Shown in pieces: positions 49,676 through 59,597 of a stretch of 64,000 nt of DNA (position 1 is the first letter of the stretch; each line of letters begins with the position of its first letter). The notes under the pieces were generated by a model. That model searched no databases and had not been told where the DNA came from. It saw only the letters and a program-made list of their open reading frames with translations. Source of the stretch: Bacteroidales bacterium (GTDB taxonomy: Bacteria; Bacteroidota; Bacteroidia; Bacteroidales; M50B96); contig JAIOYV010000033.1 in assembly GCA_021740905.1 (NCBI GenBank), positions 1-64,000 of the forward strand. The letters run 5' to 3'. Position numbers and translations under genes: made by a program.

Positions 49676-51457
49676 TTAAGCCTCTGCTTTTATCCAGTTT
49701 ACCAAACCTTTCTTCTCGATAATCTGCATAAGTTTACCGGGAAGTGGAGCAAAGTTGAACTCCTTGTCGTTCAGGAAAATCTTCCCATTATCGAATTCAA
49801 CTTCAACTTTATCTCCATGCCTGTAACTATCAACAATATCTCGGTTTACAATAAGTAAAAGACCTTGATTGATAGCCGAGCGGTAGAATATTCTATTTAT
49901 GGATTTAACAATAACTGCTTTGATTCCTGCATAAGCAAGCCCTACGGCAGGATGCTCACGTGAGCTGCCACAGCCAAAATTATCGCCGGCAATGATGATG
50001 TCGTCTTCCTGTACATTGTCCGAGAAGCTATCATCAAAACCTTTAAAAAGGTGCGGCATTATGGCCGCTGCATCCGAGCTTAGCACATTGTAGGTGAGGT
50101 TGCCAGCAAACATTTGATCGGTGTTCAGGTTATCCACATCGGCATAATCCCACACATCATTCACACGGCGGTTGTCCCCCTCCTTTATTTCAAGGGTCCC
50201 GCTTTGCTCTATCCCGAAAGGGAAAACATCGTTTGTTTTTTCGCTGCGCGGGTCGGTAATTACTCCAGTGAGTGCCGAATGGGCAACACAAGCCGGGGAA
50301 GCCAGATAGATTTGGGAATTTTTATTTCCCATGCGTCCGAGGAAATTCCGGTTGGCAGTTGAAATTACCGTGAAACCATCGGCAGGGATTCCCTGACCGG
50401 TTCCGAGGCATGGTCCACAAGATGAGCCAAGAATAACTGCACCGGCTTTGATGAATTTGGATATGATACCCTCTTCAATAGCATCCAGATAAATTTGCTG
50501 CGAAGCAGGGGCAACCAATAATTGGAATCCTCTTGCTACGGTTTTTCTGTCTAATATTTCGGCGGCGATCCGAAGGTCTTCCAAACGGCCATTTGTGCAG
50601 GTGCCAATCAATCCCTGATGGACTTTGGTGCCTGCTACTTCAGCCACAGCTTTTACATTATCCACATGGTGCGGTGCTGCAACTAAGGGGAATATTTCGT
50701 TCAGATCGATATCCATCACCTTGAAATATTCGGCATCCACATCGGCCCAAACGCCGGTGAATTGTTCATCCCCCAGAAACTCTGCCAGCACTTCATCGGC
50801 GGGGAACACGGCATTTTTTGCTCCCATCTCCGAGGCCAGGTTGGCCAGGGTCATGCGGTCCGAAATACTCAGGGTTTTCACACCCTCGCCGTGGTATTCA
50901 ATCGACATGTAATTAGCTCCATCGGAACCAATCATGCCAATTATCCAGAGCGAAACATCTTTCGCATACACTCCCTCACGGAGCTTTCCGTGAAGATTTA
51001 TTTTTATCGACTCAGGAACCCTGAACCAGGTTTCGCCCCGTTTCCAGATGCCTGCCGATTCGGTCCGGTCGATACCGGCGGCCATGGCATTGAAAGCCCC
51101 TGCCGTGCAAGTATGGCTGTCGCTGCCAACCACTATCATTCCCGGTCGGGCATGATAGGACATGATCTGGTGGCAGATGCCTTTTCCTGCATCGTAAAAT
51201 TTTTCGATTTCATGCTCGAAAACAAATTCCCGCACTTCCTGGTAATCAGTAGCCAGCTTTGCACTGGTGGGCGGGGCGTTGTGATCGAGCACAATCAACA
51301 TTTGATCGGGGTAGGCCAGCTTATGGCCCCCCATTTTCTCAAAAGTCTTCCGAATGCTCGCCGTATTATCATGCGTCAACACAATATCGGGCTTCCGAAA
51401 GACAATGCTCCCGGTTTTAGCGTCGAAAATCTTCTCAACAAAAGTTTGTTTTGACAT
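49676..51457 (-). CDS. Single-chain aconitase / (homo)aconitase-isopropylmalate dehydratase family protein
   Basis: 593 aa from the ATG at 51457 (MSKQTFVEKIFDAKTG); a TTG 84 bases upstream extends into non-coding-like sequence and is rejected. The LeuC-like large part spans about 1-415: VVGSDSHTCTAGAFNAMAAG, KRGETWFRVPES, IGTCTNGRLEDLR. Cluster ligands are Cys287, Cys347 and Cys350 in SSCGPCLGTGQG, the same 60 + 3 spacing as in the homolog at 17932. The LeuD-like swivel part spans about 425-593 (DYADVDNLNTDQMF, NFGCGSSREHPAVGLAYAG, YRSAINQGLLLIV). It catalyses dehydration/rehydration of a 2- or 3-hydroxy tri- or dicarboxylate on a [4Fe-4S] cluster. The CGPCLG motif is closer to classical LeuC/homoaconitase than the GCAGC of the other copy. 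An aconitase role in the citric-acid cycle is plausible but not provable here. Confidence 0.9.
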   Translation of the reverse strand: MSKQTFVEKIFDAKTGSIVFRKPDIVLTHDNTASIRKTFEKMGGHKLAYPDQMLIVLDHNAPPTSAKLATDYQEVREFVFEHEIEKFYDAGKGICHQIMSYHARPGMIVVGSDSHTCTAGAFNAMAAGIDRTESAGIWKRGETWFRVPESIKINLHGKLREGVYAKDVSLWIIGMIGSDGANYMSIEYHGEGVKTLSISDRMTLANLASEMGAKNAVFPADEVLAEFLGDEQFTGVWADVDAEYFKVMDIDLNEIFPLVAAPHHVDNVKAVAEVAGTKVHQGLIGTCTNGRLEDLRIAAEILDRKTVARGFQLLVAPASQQIYLDAIEEGIISKFIKAGAVILGSSCGPCLGTGQGIPADGFTVISTANRNFLGRMGNKNSQIYLASPACVAHSALTGVITDPRSEKTNDVFPFGIEQSGTLEIKEGDNRRVNDVWDYADVDNLNTDQMFAGNLTYNVLSSDAAAIMPHLFKGFDDSFSDNVQEDDIIIAGDNFGCGSSREHPAVGLAYAGIKAVIVKSINRIFYRSAINQGLLLIVNRDIVDSYRHGDKVEVEFDNGKIFLNDKEFNFAPLPGKLMQIIEKKGLVNWIKAEA

Positions 51458-51589
51458 ATCTATATATTTTTTTGATATTTTTTCAAATCTAAGTGCCGGC
51501 ACATTTTCAGGCTTATTGGCCTTACACGCTAATTCCGGCAATGTAATGTATGGCCACTAAAATTGACCATTTACTACACAATGGCTGCT

Positions 51590-51623
51590 ATAAATAAAAA
51601 ATCTCCACATAAAATGGAGATTT
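51590..51623 (-). terminator. Rho-independent terminator of the 181-aa gene
   Basis: Stem AAATCTCCA (51599-51607) / TGGAGATTT (51615-51623), 7-nt loop; on the minus strand it is followed by a T-rich run. It lies 4 nt after the stop codon at 51628. Confidence 0.8.
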
Positions 51624-51627
51624 GCAA

Positions 51628-52173
51628 TTAAGATAAAGCCTTAGCGATCAACTCATCGATCAGTATACTAGATAGGATTTCAGGGGCTGTATTTACCCCA
51701 AACTCTTTGAGTTTTCCTATCAAACGGCTTTTCTTGTCTTCGGCATTGTCAGCCGATTTCAAAATGGATTTCAGTTCATTAAGCTGCGATATTTTCAGCT
51801 CATCTTCGAAATAGCCAATAATTTTTTCTATTTCGATGCTTCCACTTCGACCAACTTCCTTTTCGGAAGTGTTCCTGTTTCCAGGAAACCCAAAATTTTC
51901 GAGTTCCTGAATTGAGGCTGTTAATATTTCCAAACCCAGCTTTTTACATATATCAATATTGGAAGAAGTACCTGATGCATCCCTCAGCGACCAGGAACTA
52001 TAATCGTAATTGATATTCTGGATTTGTTTTATTTTCTGCGACCCGCTCCCGAAAATTCTTTCGAGCAGGATAATAGTGTAGGTTTTCCAGGCCTCCAATT
52101 CAAAATCGGCAGCATTTAACTTGCTAATTTGTTGACGCAAAAGGTCTATCTCCTTTTTAATTAGGGCCTCCAT
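51628..52173 (-). CDS. Conserved-looking cytoplasmic protein of unknown function
   Basis: 181 aa from the ATG at 52173 (MEALIKKEIDLLRQQISKLN); an upstream TTG-started extension is rejected as AT-rich leader. It has no signal peptide or membrane segment and is predicted mostly helical. The N-terminus looks like a coiled coil (IKKEIDLLRQQISKL). A central Ser/Arg-rich segment (YDYSSWSLRDASGTSSN) precedes a helix (ICKKLGLEILTASIQELENF) and an acidic-basic C-terminal helical part (DELKISQLNELKSILKSADN). I do not recognise a family. A clear terminator follows, and the gene stands alone between the T9SS paralog upstream and the aconitase-family gene downstream. The coding look (codon use, bounded terminator) is good; the function is unknown. 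Confidence 0.75.
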   Translation of the reverse strand: MEALIKKEIDLLRQQISKLNAADFELEAWKTYTIILLERIFGSGSQKIKQIQNINYDYSSWSLRDASGTSSNIDICKKLGLEILTASIQELENFGFPGNRNTSEKEVGRSGSIEIEKIIGYFEDELKISQLNELKSILKSADNAEDKKSRLIGKLKEFGVNTAPEILSSILIDELIAKALS

Positions 52174-52552
52174 GAATTGTTGTTTAATAAAAATAAAACC
52201 TAACAAATTTAATATTATTGGTGGAAAATCAGGTGTATTTGGCAAGAATATTTTTTGTTGATTTCAGAATTGGGTGTATAAAATCAAATCAGCAGTACTC
52301 AGTCTTTAAGCCCTAGTCGGCTTGTCGGCTTACGGCAGTTCTCATTTCAAATAAAATCGGAAGCTGAATTTACCATCGGGGGTTTGCGTTTACAAGATTG
52401 TTGGCGGGGAAAATCCCGTTTAGGGAGAAGATGGTGAAGGTTTAAATATTAGGTAAGAGCGCGAAGTTCAGCTTCTACAAGTGAGTATGAGAAAAGGTGC
52501 TCCAAATTTTTGAAACACCTTCTCACTATCTAATAATTCTGGTGAATTGGTT
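52174..52552. other. Intergenic region with one hairpin
   Basis: No gene seen in 379 bases. The only structure is the weak terminator-like hairpin at 52489-52524 that belongs to the T9SS gene upstream on the minus strand. Confidence 0.5.
52489..52524 (-). terminator. Probable terminator of the SprB/WWNIWF paralog
   Basis: On the minus strand GAGAAGGTG pairs with CACCTTTTCTC (two bulged bases), loop of 16 nt, about 30 nt after the stop at 52553. The loop is long and no T tract is obvious, so confidence is moderate. Confidence 0.45.
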
Positions 52553-55500
52553 TTATTCCGACACAGTCATCATTTTTACAATTGATGAATCCTGACTCTT
52601 AAGTTTGTAAAAATAATTTCCGGGTGACAAACTTGAGTTGCTGTATGAAATTGTAGTTTCGCCCTGCGGGTACCAGATTGGGGAAATCATGTCTATCCTT
52701 TCGCCCAATAGGTTGAAAATTTCAAATTCTACATCTCCAGCATCTGGCAAAAAGAAAGTGAATTGAGTATTTTGAGAAAATGGATTCGGATAATTCTGAG
52801 CAAGATCAAGCTTCAATTCGGGTGCTTTGATCGAAACTTTTTCGGCTATGCTAATGGCATTGGTTGCGTATTTGTCGTTTCCATCAAACCAGCTTTCAAT
52901 TTCCAATAGCTTTACTTGTCGAATTGCAGGATCGAAAACTTGTACTGTAAATGGCTCTCCAGCATCAAGTCCATCTTTATTCTCGGAGTATTCATCGTTC
53001 CCCCAAATCGCAACAGCAAGGTGGTGGTTTGTGAAAACTCCACTTCCGACTAATTGGTTGGATGAGGTAAATACAGCTACCTCACTTCCATATTCAGGCA
53101 AATCGTCCCATGCCCAAAGCGGAATCCCAAGGGTCATATTGCTACCCGTTTTGTTTGCCCTTCCGAAGTAACTATTGCCGGGTATTTTAGTTTGTTGCTC
53201 ATTTTTTGCACCTGAACATGGATAGTACAGCTGATTCGCAACACTCATATTAGCCTGATAACCCAAACCTGGAACAAGGTTGCCAATCAAGTTAACTGTA
53301 AATGCCGGCCAGTAAACTTGCCCGTTTGCGTCTTTAATAATGATAATATCGCTGTCAATCGAACTAAGCATGGTTGATATGGGCAACTCTTCCTGGCAAA
53401 GGTATCCGAAGAGACTCCATCCTGCCGGCATTGAAACCGGAGTGGTGGCAGGGTCGAGATCATCGCCTTGCAAAATAAGACTGTCATGAACTGCCATTTT
53501 AATTTGATACCCTTCACCATTTGTCCAATCGCCAATTAGATTTACGTTGAATACAGGCCAGTAAACACTACCTGCTTCATTTTTTACAATGCTCACATGG
53601 TTGCTGATGTCGGCAAATACTTGTGTCATTAGGGCAGAATCGGGTTCAACATAGCTTGAAATAATGCTCCATCCCATTGGCAGGTCAAGAAGTTGACCCT
53701 GGCTTTCTTGCATACATACGTGTTGGATTATGCCATTGGTAATTTCAAAATTGTAACCCCTGACATCTACCGAAACCCACCCCGGGCAATAATCAGGAAT
53801 CAGATAAGTAAGGGTATAATGTTGGTTAGTTTGACTTGAATCGCTTTGCAATAAAATTTGACGAACAATATAGAGGTTTTCGTTTTGAGTGATCAACGTA
53901 TCATTGGGCAAGGGTGGACGGAAATAGGGCAAGGTGTCCCAGGCAGGACTTGTCCAATTTAGGGCAAAGTCGATGCTACCATTGTTTCCAATGCTCAGGT
54001 CGAATTCAATAGAAACCTCCTTGTACCCTAAAGAATCAAAAGGCATATTGTCGAACCAGATGTTGTTCCAGTTTTCATAAGGATAGTAGTACCATCCGTT
54101 TATATCGTAGCTTGAAATGGGTTCTTTGTAATTATCTATTCCTCCGGCTTTGGCAATGACACCCCATCCATCTAATTCAATATAGAAACCATTGCTGTTT
54201 TCAATTTTTTCAGCAACTGGAAACTGTCCACTGATGGTACAAAGGTTCAGATCGGTAACAGTAAGTATATAGTTCCCAAGGCAAAGCCCATTGATGTCCT
54301 TCATATTCATCCCATTGTCCCAGGCAAAGCTGTATGGCCCAATTCCACCCATTACGTCTACATCAACTGCACCATCGCAGACACCATTGAAGCTTATACT
54401 GGTTATACTTGCTCCTTGTATTTCAAGGGCAGCAGGCTCAAAAACCGAATGAAGGGAAACATCGGTGCAACCGAACGCATCGGTAACCGAAACAGCATAG
54501 TTACCTCCAGTAAGGCTGGAGATAACGGAAGTAGTTGCTCCATTTTCCCAAACAAAAGTGAATGGTCCAGTGGTGCCGTTTTGTGTAATGGCAATGCTTC
54601 CGTTCGATCCTCCGTGGCAGCTTACATTGGTTATGGCTGGCTGAATAAAGAAACTGCATGGTAATGGACTCGTACTTGTAAATACCCTGATCTCGTGAAC
54701 CTGGGTATTGCAGCCCGAAATAAATAGATTCGAAAGGGCAATCTGACCCGGGTTATGTAAGGTAATCGTTTCGAAGGCCATGGTGGTATTATAGCTTTCA
54801 TCAATTAGGCTAATAGGCGAAAACATAGATTCTATCGAAGCTCTGGTATGTCCAATTCCCGAGTAATCTACCACATCAATTTCGATATATGAAATATATT
54901 GACCCGGTGCAATTTGGGACAGGTCAACTGTCATGCGCGAACCCGAAAGCCACACCGAACTTGCATCTACCGAACTGATACATTCAAAAGGACAGGCATC
55001 GTCGGGTGTGGTTTCGCCAACAAAAACATTGAACCCATTGTCGATAAAAAAACTTCCACACATAAGAGGGCCTACAATATTATCGAGGGGAATTATTGCA
55101 AGACTATAGGACGCATTTACAGGGTAAGTATTGCCCATTGCCCAACAGCCATGACTATCCATAACATTAACAGTGTAAACGCCCGAGCAAAGGTTTACGA
55201 GGTCTTCGGTAGTTTCTCCCGAACCCCAACTAAATATATAAGGAATGGGGTTTCCGGGCGATCCTCCCGAAACGGAAATATCAATGGCCCCATTGCAATT
55301 TCCAAAAATGGTTTCGTCGGTAACAACAGCTGAAACATTTATGGCGGGCGGTTCATTTACGGTTCCACTTAAAACGATTTGACAGTTTTGGGAATCGCTT
55401 ACGGTAATAGAATAAAATCCCCCTTGTAACATCGTATTGAATGACCCTGTAAAACCAGTGTTCCAAAGAAATGAGTAAGGCGGGGTTCCACCTGTCACTG

Positions 55501-56095
55501 CTGTCAGTATCTGCCCCATGCCTTGTATTTGTCCTGGGTTGGCACTGTTGCATGAAGCATCCGTAATGCTTAGGCTTCCTGTTAAAGTACAAGGCAACTG
55601 GCCAATTATTCTTATCTCGTAAATAAATGCAGCACACGAGGAGACAAATAAGTTGGTGAGGCTAATATTGCCGGGGTTGTTTAAAACAATGGTTGTAGGG
55701 CTTGGTCCGTTTCCGTAGTAGGTGCTGACGAAAGTAGGAGATATTCCATCCCACAAAAAAGCCCAGGTGGTGAAGGGATTTGTCCCAGAAGGAACTCCGG
55801 TTGTCAAAACATCAATTTGCACCTGTTGAACAGAAAGGAAACCTGTTAGGTCAACATCAAGTCTTCCTTGTGCCAAGACAATAGCATCAGTCATTAGGGC
55901 AAAATTACACATGTTGGGTACGCAATCCGCTGGGGTAGTTTGGACAAGGGTCATCATAACGTTGTTTTCATAAAATGGAACACCGCAAGACAAGTTGCTG
56001 AGTCCATCTAAAGAGAGAGTGGTGGTGGTAATGGCTTGGGAGAAAAGTACTGTTGATAAAACAAGGGCAAAAAAGGTCGAGATAAAAGTTTTCAT
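52553..56095 (-). CDS. T9SS surface protein with SprB repeats and one WWNIWF-type module
   Basis: 1180-aa smaller paralog of the giant at 34531. Signal peptide MKTFISTFFALVLSTVLFSQ. Two copies of the module starting LSLDGLSNLSCGVPFYENN and IPLDNIVGPLMCGSFFIDNG (about 22-160 and 330-480), each with a 'TTPxDxC' segment and ending LFxSxCxxxIxEIRxxxxxxP. Four SprB repeats in pairs (for example ITNVSCHGGSNGSIAI), then one ~160-aa module (plus-strand 53714-54187; YENWNNIWFDNMPFD ... CPGWVSVDVRGYNFEITNG). The C-terminal cassette has two GWS/YWP/GYQIKM modules (53210-53700), an EYGSEVAVF/IWGNDEYS module (52870-53190) and a T9SS type A domain (YPNPFSQNTQF ... PGNYFYKLK). Expected on the cell surface. 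It lacks the IGVFYD module that precedes the GW pair in the giant. Confidence 0.92.
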   Translation of the reverse strand: MKTFISTFFALVLSTVLFSQAITTTTLSLDGLSNLSCGVPFYENNVMMTLVQTTPADCVPNMCNFALMTDAIVLAQGRLDVDLTGFLSVQQVQIDVLTTGVPSGTNPFTTWAFLWDGISPTFVSTYYGNGPSPTTIVLNNPGNISLTNLFVSSCAAFIYEIRIIGQLPCTLTGSLSITDASCNSANPGQIQGMGQILTAVTGGTPPYSFLWNTGFTGSFNTMLQGGFYSITVSDSQNCQIVLSGTVNEPPAINVSAVVTDETIFGNCNGAIDISVSGGSPGNPIPYIFSWGSGETTEDLVNLCSGVYTVNVMDSHGCWAMGNTYPVNASYSLAIIPLDNIVGPLMCGSFFIDNGFNVFVGETTPDDACPFECISSVDASSVWLSGSRMTVDLSQIAPGQYISYIEIDVVDYSGIGHTRASIESMFSPISLIDESYNTTMAFETITLHNPGQIALSNLFISGCNTQVHEIRVFTSTSPLPCSFFIQPAITNVSCHGGSNGSIAITQNGTTGPFTFVWENGATTSVISSLTGGNYAVSVTDAFGCTDVSLHSVFEPAALEIQGASITSISFNGVCDGAVDVDVMGGIGPYSFAWDNGMNMKDINGLCLGNYILTVTDLNLCTISGQFPVAEKIENSNGFYIELDGWGVIAKAGGIDNYKEPISSYDINGWYYYPYENWNNIWFDNMPFDSLGYKEVSIEFDLSIGNNGSIDFALNWTSPAWDTLPYFRPPLPNDTLITQNENLYIVRQILLQSDSSQTNQHYTLTYLIPDYCPGWVSVDVRGYNFEITNGIIQHVCMQESQGQLLDLPMGWSIISSYVEPDSALMTQVFADISNHVSIVKNEAGSVYWPVFNVNLIGDWTNGEGYQIKMAVHDSLILQGDDLDPATTPVSMPAGWSLFGYLCQEELPISTMLSSIDSDIIIIKDANGQVYWPAFTVNLIGNLVPGLGYQANMSVANQLYYPCSGAKNEQQTKIPGNSYFGRANKTGSNMTLGIPLWAWDDLPEYGSEVAVFTSSNQLVGSGVFTNHHLAVAIWGNDEYSENKDGLDAGEPFTVQVFDPAIRQVKLLEIESWFDGNDKYATNAISIAEKVSIKAPELKLDLAQNYPNPFSQNTQFTFFLPDAGDVEFEIFNLLGERIDMISPIWYPQGETTISYSNSSLSPGNYFYKLKSQDSSIVKMMTVSE

Positions 56096-56341
56096 AGTTC
56101 AGCTTTTTAGTTTGAATTTATACTTGGTTCCCTTTTATGTAGCGTTGACAGACCAAAGGTAATCAATCTAATTCAATTTTAAATAAGAAAACTACGCAAC
56201 TTGCATAATATCTGCACAATTAGGAGCAATTTTAAGGATAATTCTAAATAGGATTCAGATAGAATACACGGAAATATCCGGGAGCTATCTATTATTGATG
56301 AATTAAATTTTGAAAAATATCAAGAAAACAGGCTCCTTGGA

Positions 56342-58051
56342 TTAACTACACTTTTCCAATTCCGATTGAACAAAAGCCATCAACTCCTTCACATACGAAA
56401 TCGAGAAATTGAAATGTATCCCCGCTGCTTCATAGATTTCAGGGATTGTTTTGGTGTAGCCTAGTTTCAGTGCGTTCTCGTATTGTTCTATGGCTTTGGT
56501 TGGATTTTCCTTGTAATTCTTCCACACAGCAATAGCCCCCAGTTGCGACATGGCGTATTCGATATAATAAAAAGGCACTTCGTAAATGTGCAACTGTTTT
56601 TGCCAGCTTTTCGAAAAGGCCTCCTCATAACCCGACCAATCGACCACAGAGCTTCCAAATTCCTGGGCAATGTCAACCCAGGCTTTGGCCCTTTCTTCAT
56701 GTGAATGACCGGGGTTCAGATAAAGCCACTGTTGAAATTTATCGATGGTGGCCACCCAGGGCAATACCTCTATCACACTTTCTAATTGGCTACGTCGGGC
56801 ACGTTTCAATTCATCTTCCGAAGAAAAAAACACATCCCAATGTTCCATCGAAATCAATTCCATCGACATGGAAGCAAGCTCGGCCACTTCCGAAGGGGTC
56901 GATTTGAAATAGAGCATGGGCAAGTCGTTTGTGAGAAAGGTATGGATGGCATGGCCTCCTTCGTGCATCATGGTTTCCATATCGCGAAGGTTGCCGGTTG
57001 CGTTCATGTAGATAAAGGGCATGTTGCTCTCGTGCAAAGGATAGTTAAACCCTCCCGGGGCTTTCCCTTTTCTTGAATCAAGATCGAGGAATTTCATTTT
57101 TTTCATAGTGTCGAGAAAACCTGCAAATTCGGGCTTCACCCGATCGAAACAAGCAATTGATTTTTTGATGAGTTCGCTGGAATTTTCAAAAGGCTTCAAG
57201 GCAGGTTTCAGGTTCACGTCGACGCTTAAATCCCAGGGGAGCAAACGGGTGTAACCCAGGGTTAGTTTTCTTGATTGGTGGATGTTCTCCAACAAGGGCT
57301 TTACCTCACAGGCAATGGCCTCGTGAAAATCCAACACATCCTGCTGGGTATAGTCGAAGCGGTCGAGGGCATCGAATTTATAATCCCTGAAATTTTCGTA
57401 GCCCGCATTTTTTGCTAACTCCTGACGCTTGGCAATCAGTCTGTCTAACAATTCATCCAACTTTTCGGCATCCTGCATGCGCCTTTCTGTCATCAATTGA
57501 AAAACTTCTTGCCGGATTTGCCTGTCGGTGTTGCGAAGGAAATTCGCTGCCTTTTGGAGGGTCATTTCTTCGCCCTTGTAGGTCACCGTCATTTGTGAGG
57601 AGATTAATCCATATTCCTGCTCCTCTTTTTGCAGCTGGGCAAACAAGGGTATGTTTTCCTTTCTGAAAAGCTTTATTTGGTTATGGATAGAGCGCATCAT
57701 AATGGCATAGCCTGGCTCTCCTACCCTATCGGCCAATTTCGATGCCGCAAGCTTTTTGTCCAACTTGTTTGCCTTTTTCGATATATGGGGTTCTATTTCA
57801 GTCACAAAAAAATTAAAGCTTTCGGCCAAAACGGAATTACCAGTATCCAAATTCATGTTGATATAGCGCCAGGCCAGGTCTTCGTCGAGCACAGCATCCA
57901 GCTCGCTACGGTCGGCCAACCATTGTTTAAGCTCATCAATTGATGCGATTTTCCTTTTTTCGAGTTCTTCAAAAAAACCTTTAATGTCGTTCCACGAATT
58001 GATCAGCAATCGTTCGGGCAGATATTTTCTTTTGAGTTTTAAATTATTCAT
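56342..58051 (-). CDS. pepF: M3-family oligoendopeptidase (PepF type)
   Basis: 569-aa cytoplasmic zinc metallopeptidase; length fits oligoendopeptidase F. The zinc-binding motif is MMHEGGHAIHTF with His363-Glu364-x-x-His367. The third ligand Glu is expected in the downstream helix STPSEVAELASMSMEL. The N-terminal helical part (LPERLLINSWNDIKGFFEEL ...) and the C-terminal signature YYIEYAMSQLGAIAVWKNY are typical of the M3B subfamily. It cleaves short peptides inside the cell. It lies at the downstream end of the housekeeping block, 183 bp after the DUF5606 gene. The gene symbol reflects family and not demonstrated orthology. It is followed by 246 bp without a feature I can name before the divergent-side end of the T9SS gene's promoter region. 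Confidence 0.93.
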   Translation of the reverse strand: MNNLKLKRKYLPERLLINSWNDIKGFFEELEKRKIASIDELKQWLADRSELDAVLDEDLAWRYINMNLDTGNSVLAESFNFFVTEIEPHISKKANKLDKKLAASKLADRVGEPGYAIMMRSIHNQIKLFRKENIPLFAQLQKEEQEYGLISSQMTVTYKGEEMTLQKAANFLRNTDRQIRQEVFQLMTERRMQDAEKLDELLDRLIAKRQELAKNAGYENFRDYKFDALDRFDYTQQDVLDFHEAIACEVKPLLENIHQSRKLTLGYTRLLPWDLSVDVNLKPALKPFENSSELIKKSIACFDRVKPEFAGFLDTMKKMKFLDLDSRKGKAPGGFNYPLHESNMPFIYMNATGNLRDMETMMHEGGHAIHTFLTNDLPMLYFKSTPSEVAELASMSMELISMEHWDVFFSSEDELKRARRSQLESVIEVLPWVATIDKFQQWLYLNPGHSHEERAKAWVDIAQEFGSSVVDWSGYEEAFSKSWQKQLHIYEVPFYYIEYAMSQLGAIAVWKNYKENPTKAIEQYENALKLGYTKTIPEIYEAAGIHFNFSISYVKELMAFVQSELEKCS

Positions 58052-58234
58052 AATTTCTTTTAACAGGTATTGTAAGAATGTTGAATTAACTTACCCATAT
58101 TGGCTATAGACCTCGCCTCGTTAACTTACTTAGCAACTCTGAGATGCTTAGTAAGTCGGTTGGAAATAAACAGGGGAAACAAAGATACAATCTCCACTTC
58201 CCCTATTCTCACTATGAATTATCTACTAAAATAA

Positions 58235-58762
58235 TTATTCCTTTGGGCCTTCTTCTTCCTTCGCGTCAGGTGTTTCCATCTTTGTTTCGGAGTCCTTTTC
58301 ATCTGGCTGGGTTGTTTCTTCAGTATTAGCTTCGGGAGTCTCATCATTTCCTTCTTCGCCCTCTTCTTCTTTTGCCTCTTCCAGGTCGATCAATCCTTCG
58401 GCCAACAATAAATTGTACCACTGCACCACTTTTTTTATGTCGGAAACATATACCCTATCCTGATCATAATCAGGTAGCACAGCAAGGAAAAACTTCTTCA
58501 ATTCATCACTCGATGATTTGTGGCTCAGGGCTTCTTTCCCATCAAGATGGGTAAATACCTTCTGTAAAACCTTTAAAAGGGGCACATCTTCTTCCATCGT
58601 GAAAATGGCAATGTCCTCCAGCGAACTAATCTTTGATGTGGTGTAAGCCGGCATCCTTTTTTTGTCGATCAGCGATTCCACGATAATACCGTTTTTGGCT
58701 TGCGAAATCATCTTGAATAATCCTGTATGACCTGAAATTGCTAATATTCCTTTTAAATCCAT
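58235..58762 (-). CDS. DUF5606 domain protein
   Basis: 175-aa cytoplasmic protein typical of Bacteroidetes. The N-terminal part (MDLKGILAISGHTGLFKMIS, then AKNGIIVESL, SSLEDIAIFTMEEDVPLLKV) matches the conserved DUF5606 start, with an SH3-like beta core followed by a helical domain (KSSSDELKKFFLAVLPDYDQ ... DIKKVVQWYNLLLAEGLIDL). The last 45 residues are a low-complexity acidic tail (Glu/Asp/Thr/Pro-rich), probably disordered. Function is not known. It is encoded between a DjlA-like co-chaperone and pepF on the same strand, with gaps of 84 and 183 bp. The acidic tail is common in this family. Confidence 0.88.
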   Translation of the reverse strand: MDLKGILAISGHTGLFKMISQAKNGIIVESLIDKKRMPAYTTSKISSLEDIAIFTMEEDVPLLKVLQKVFTHLDGKEALSHKSSSDELKKFFLAVLPDYDQDRVYVSDIKKVVQWYNLLLAEGLIDLEEAKEEEGEEGNDETPEANTEETTQPDEKDSETKMETPDAKEEEGPKE

Positions 58763-58846
58763 GAACTATTTATTTTTGTTTTACAATTATCTTTTAACCA
58801 ATAAAATCTTGCACAAAAGTAGAATTTATATTTCTGATACAAGCTT

Positions 58847-59569
58847 TTAAGATATATTTCTTTCCTTCTTTATCTGCTCGTAGGCAAGGCTAAGTTGCTG
58901 AAATTTTTCTTTGGCTCCTTGCTGCACTTCCTCTCCCAGATAACTTACTTTGTCTGGGTGATATTTGACAGCCATTTTCCGGTATGCTTTTTTTACTTCT
59001 TCGTCGCTAGCCGATGGGTCGATTTCGAGAATTTTATAAGCCGAAGAACTATCGGCCACAAACATTGACTTGATGGATTGAAAATCGGCCTGGGAAATAG
59101 ATAAATAGCCCGCAATCTGGTCGATCAATCGTATCTCAGATTCACTTATTATTCCATCTGCTTTCGAAATGCCAAACAGAAAGTGCATGAACTGGAGGCG
59201 CGAAGCATAGTCCATGTGCCTGGTTATCTGCATGCACACATCTCGGACAGGGATTTCCTGCTTCAACAGGTCGCCCAACATCCTTATAGCTTGGGCTCCC
59301 TGTGGTTCGCCAAACATCCTTTTAAAATTTCCTTTTACGAAATCCAACTCCGAACGAACCACTTTTCCATCCGCTTTCATTACTGCCGACACCAAAACCA
59401 ACAAACTCATCACGAAATCACCTTGAGTAGTATGAAGTTGATGTTCTCCGGTAAGCCTGTCCGATTGTGTATCAAATAAAGCACCGGCGGCAAATCCAAG
59501 CAAGCCACCAATGGGCCCACCAAAAGCCCAGCCTAAAGTTCCCCCGATCCATTTTGCATATTTTCCCAT
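58847..59569 (-). CDS. TerB / DnaJ-domain protein, DjlA-like co-chaperone
   Basis: 240 aa. An N-terminal Gly-rich hydrophobic segment ([20 protein letters not shown]) may insert in or touch the membrane, as in DjlA. A TerB-like helical domain follows (about 45-160: [20 protein letters not shown] ... [20 protein letters not shown], with paired acidic ADGK/ADGI motifs that bind metal in TerB). The C-terminal J domain (about 175-240; [20 protein letters not shown], then [16 protein letters not shown]) has the HPD motif needed to stimulate DnaK. The order TerB-J is the DjlA architecture. It lies 28 bp after coaE on the same strand, probably in the same operon. The client is unknown. Confidence 0.9.
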   Translation of the reverse strand: MGKYAKWIGGTLGWAFGGPIGGLLGFAAGALFDTQSDRLTGEHQLHTTQGDFVMSLLVLVSAVMKADGKVVRSELDFVKGNFKRMFGEPQGAQAIRMLGDLLKQEIPVRDVCMQITRHMDYASRLQFMHFLFGISKADGIISESEIRLIDQIAGYLSISQADFQSIKSMFVADSSSAYKILEIDPSASDEEVKKAYRKMAVKYHPDKVSYLGEEVQQGAKEKFQQLSLAYEQIKKERNIS

Positions 59570-59597
59570 ATTTATTTTTTAGTCATTTGGTTGTCAA

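Noticed and set aside
51458-51541. N-terminal extension of the second aconitase-family protein from a TTG
   Set aside because: The ATG at 51457 gives the family's usual N-terminus; the extension is not similar to the homolog at 17932.
52174-52245. N-terminal extension of the 181-aa protein
   Set aside because: It begins at TTG in AT-rich leader; the ATG at 52173 starts a regular amphipathic helix.
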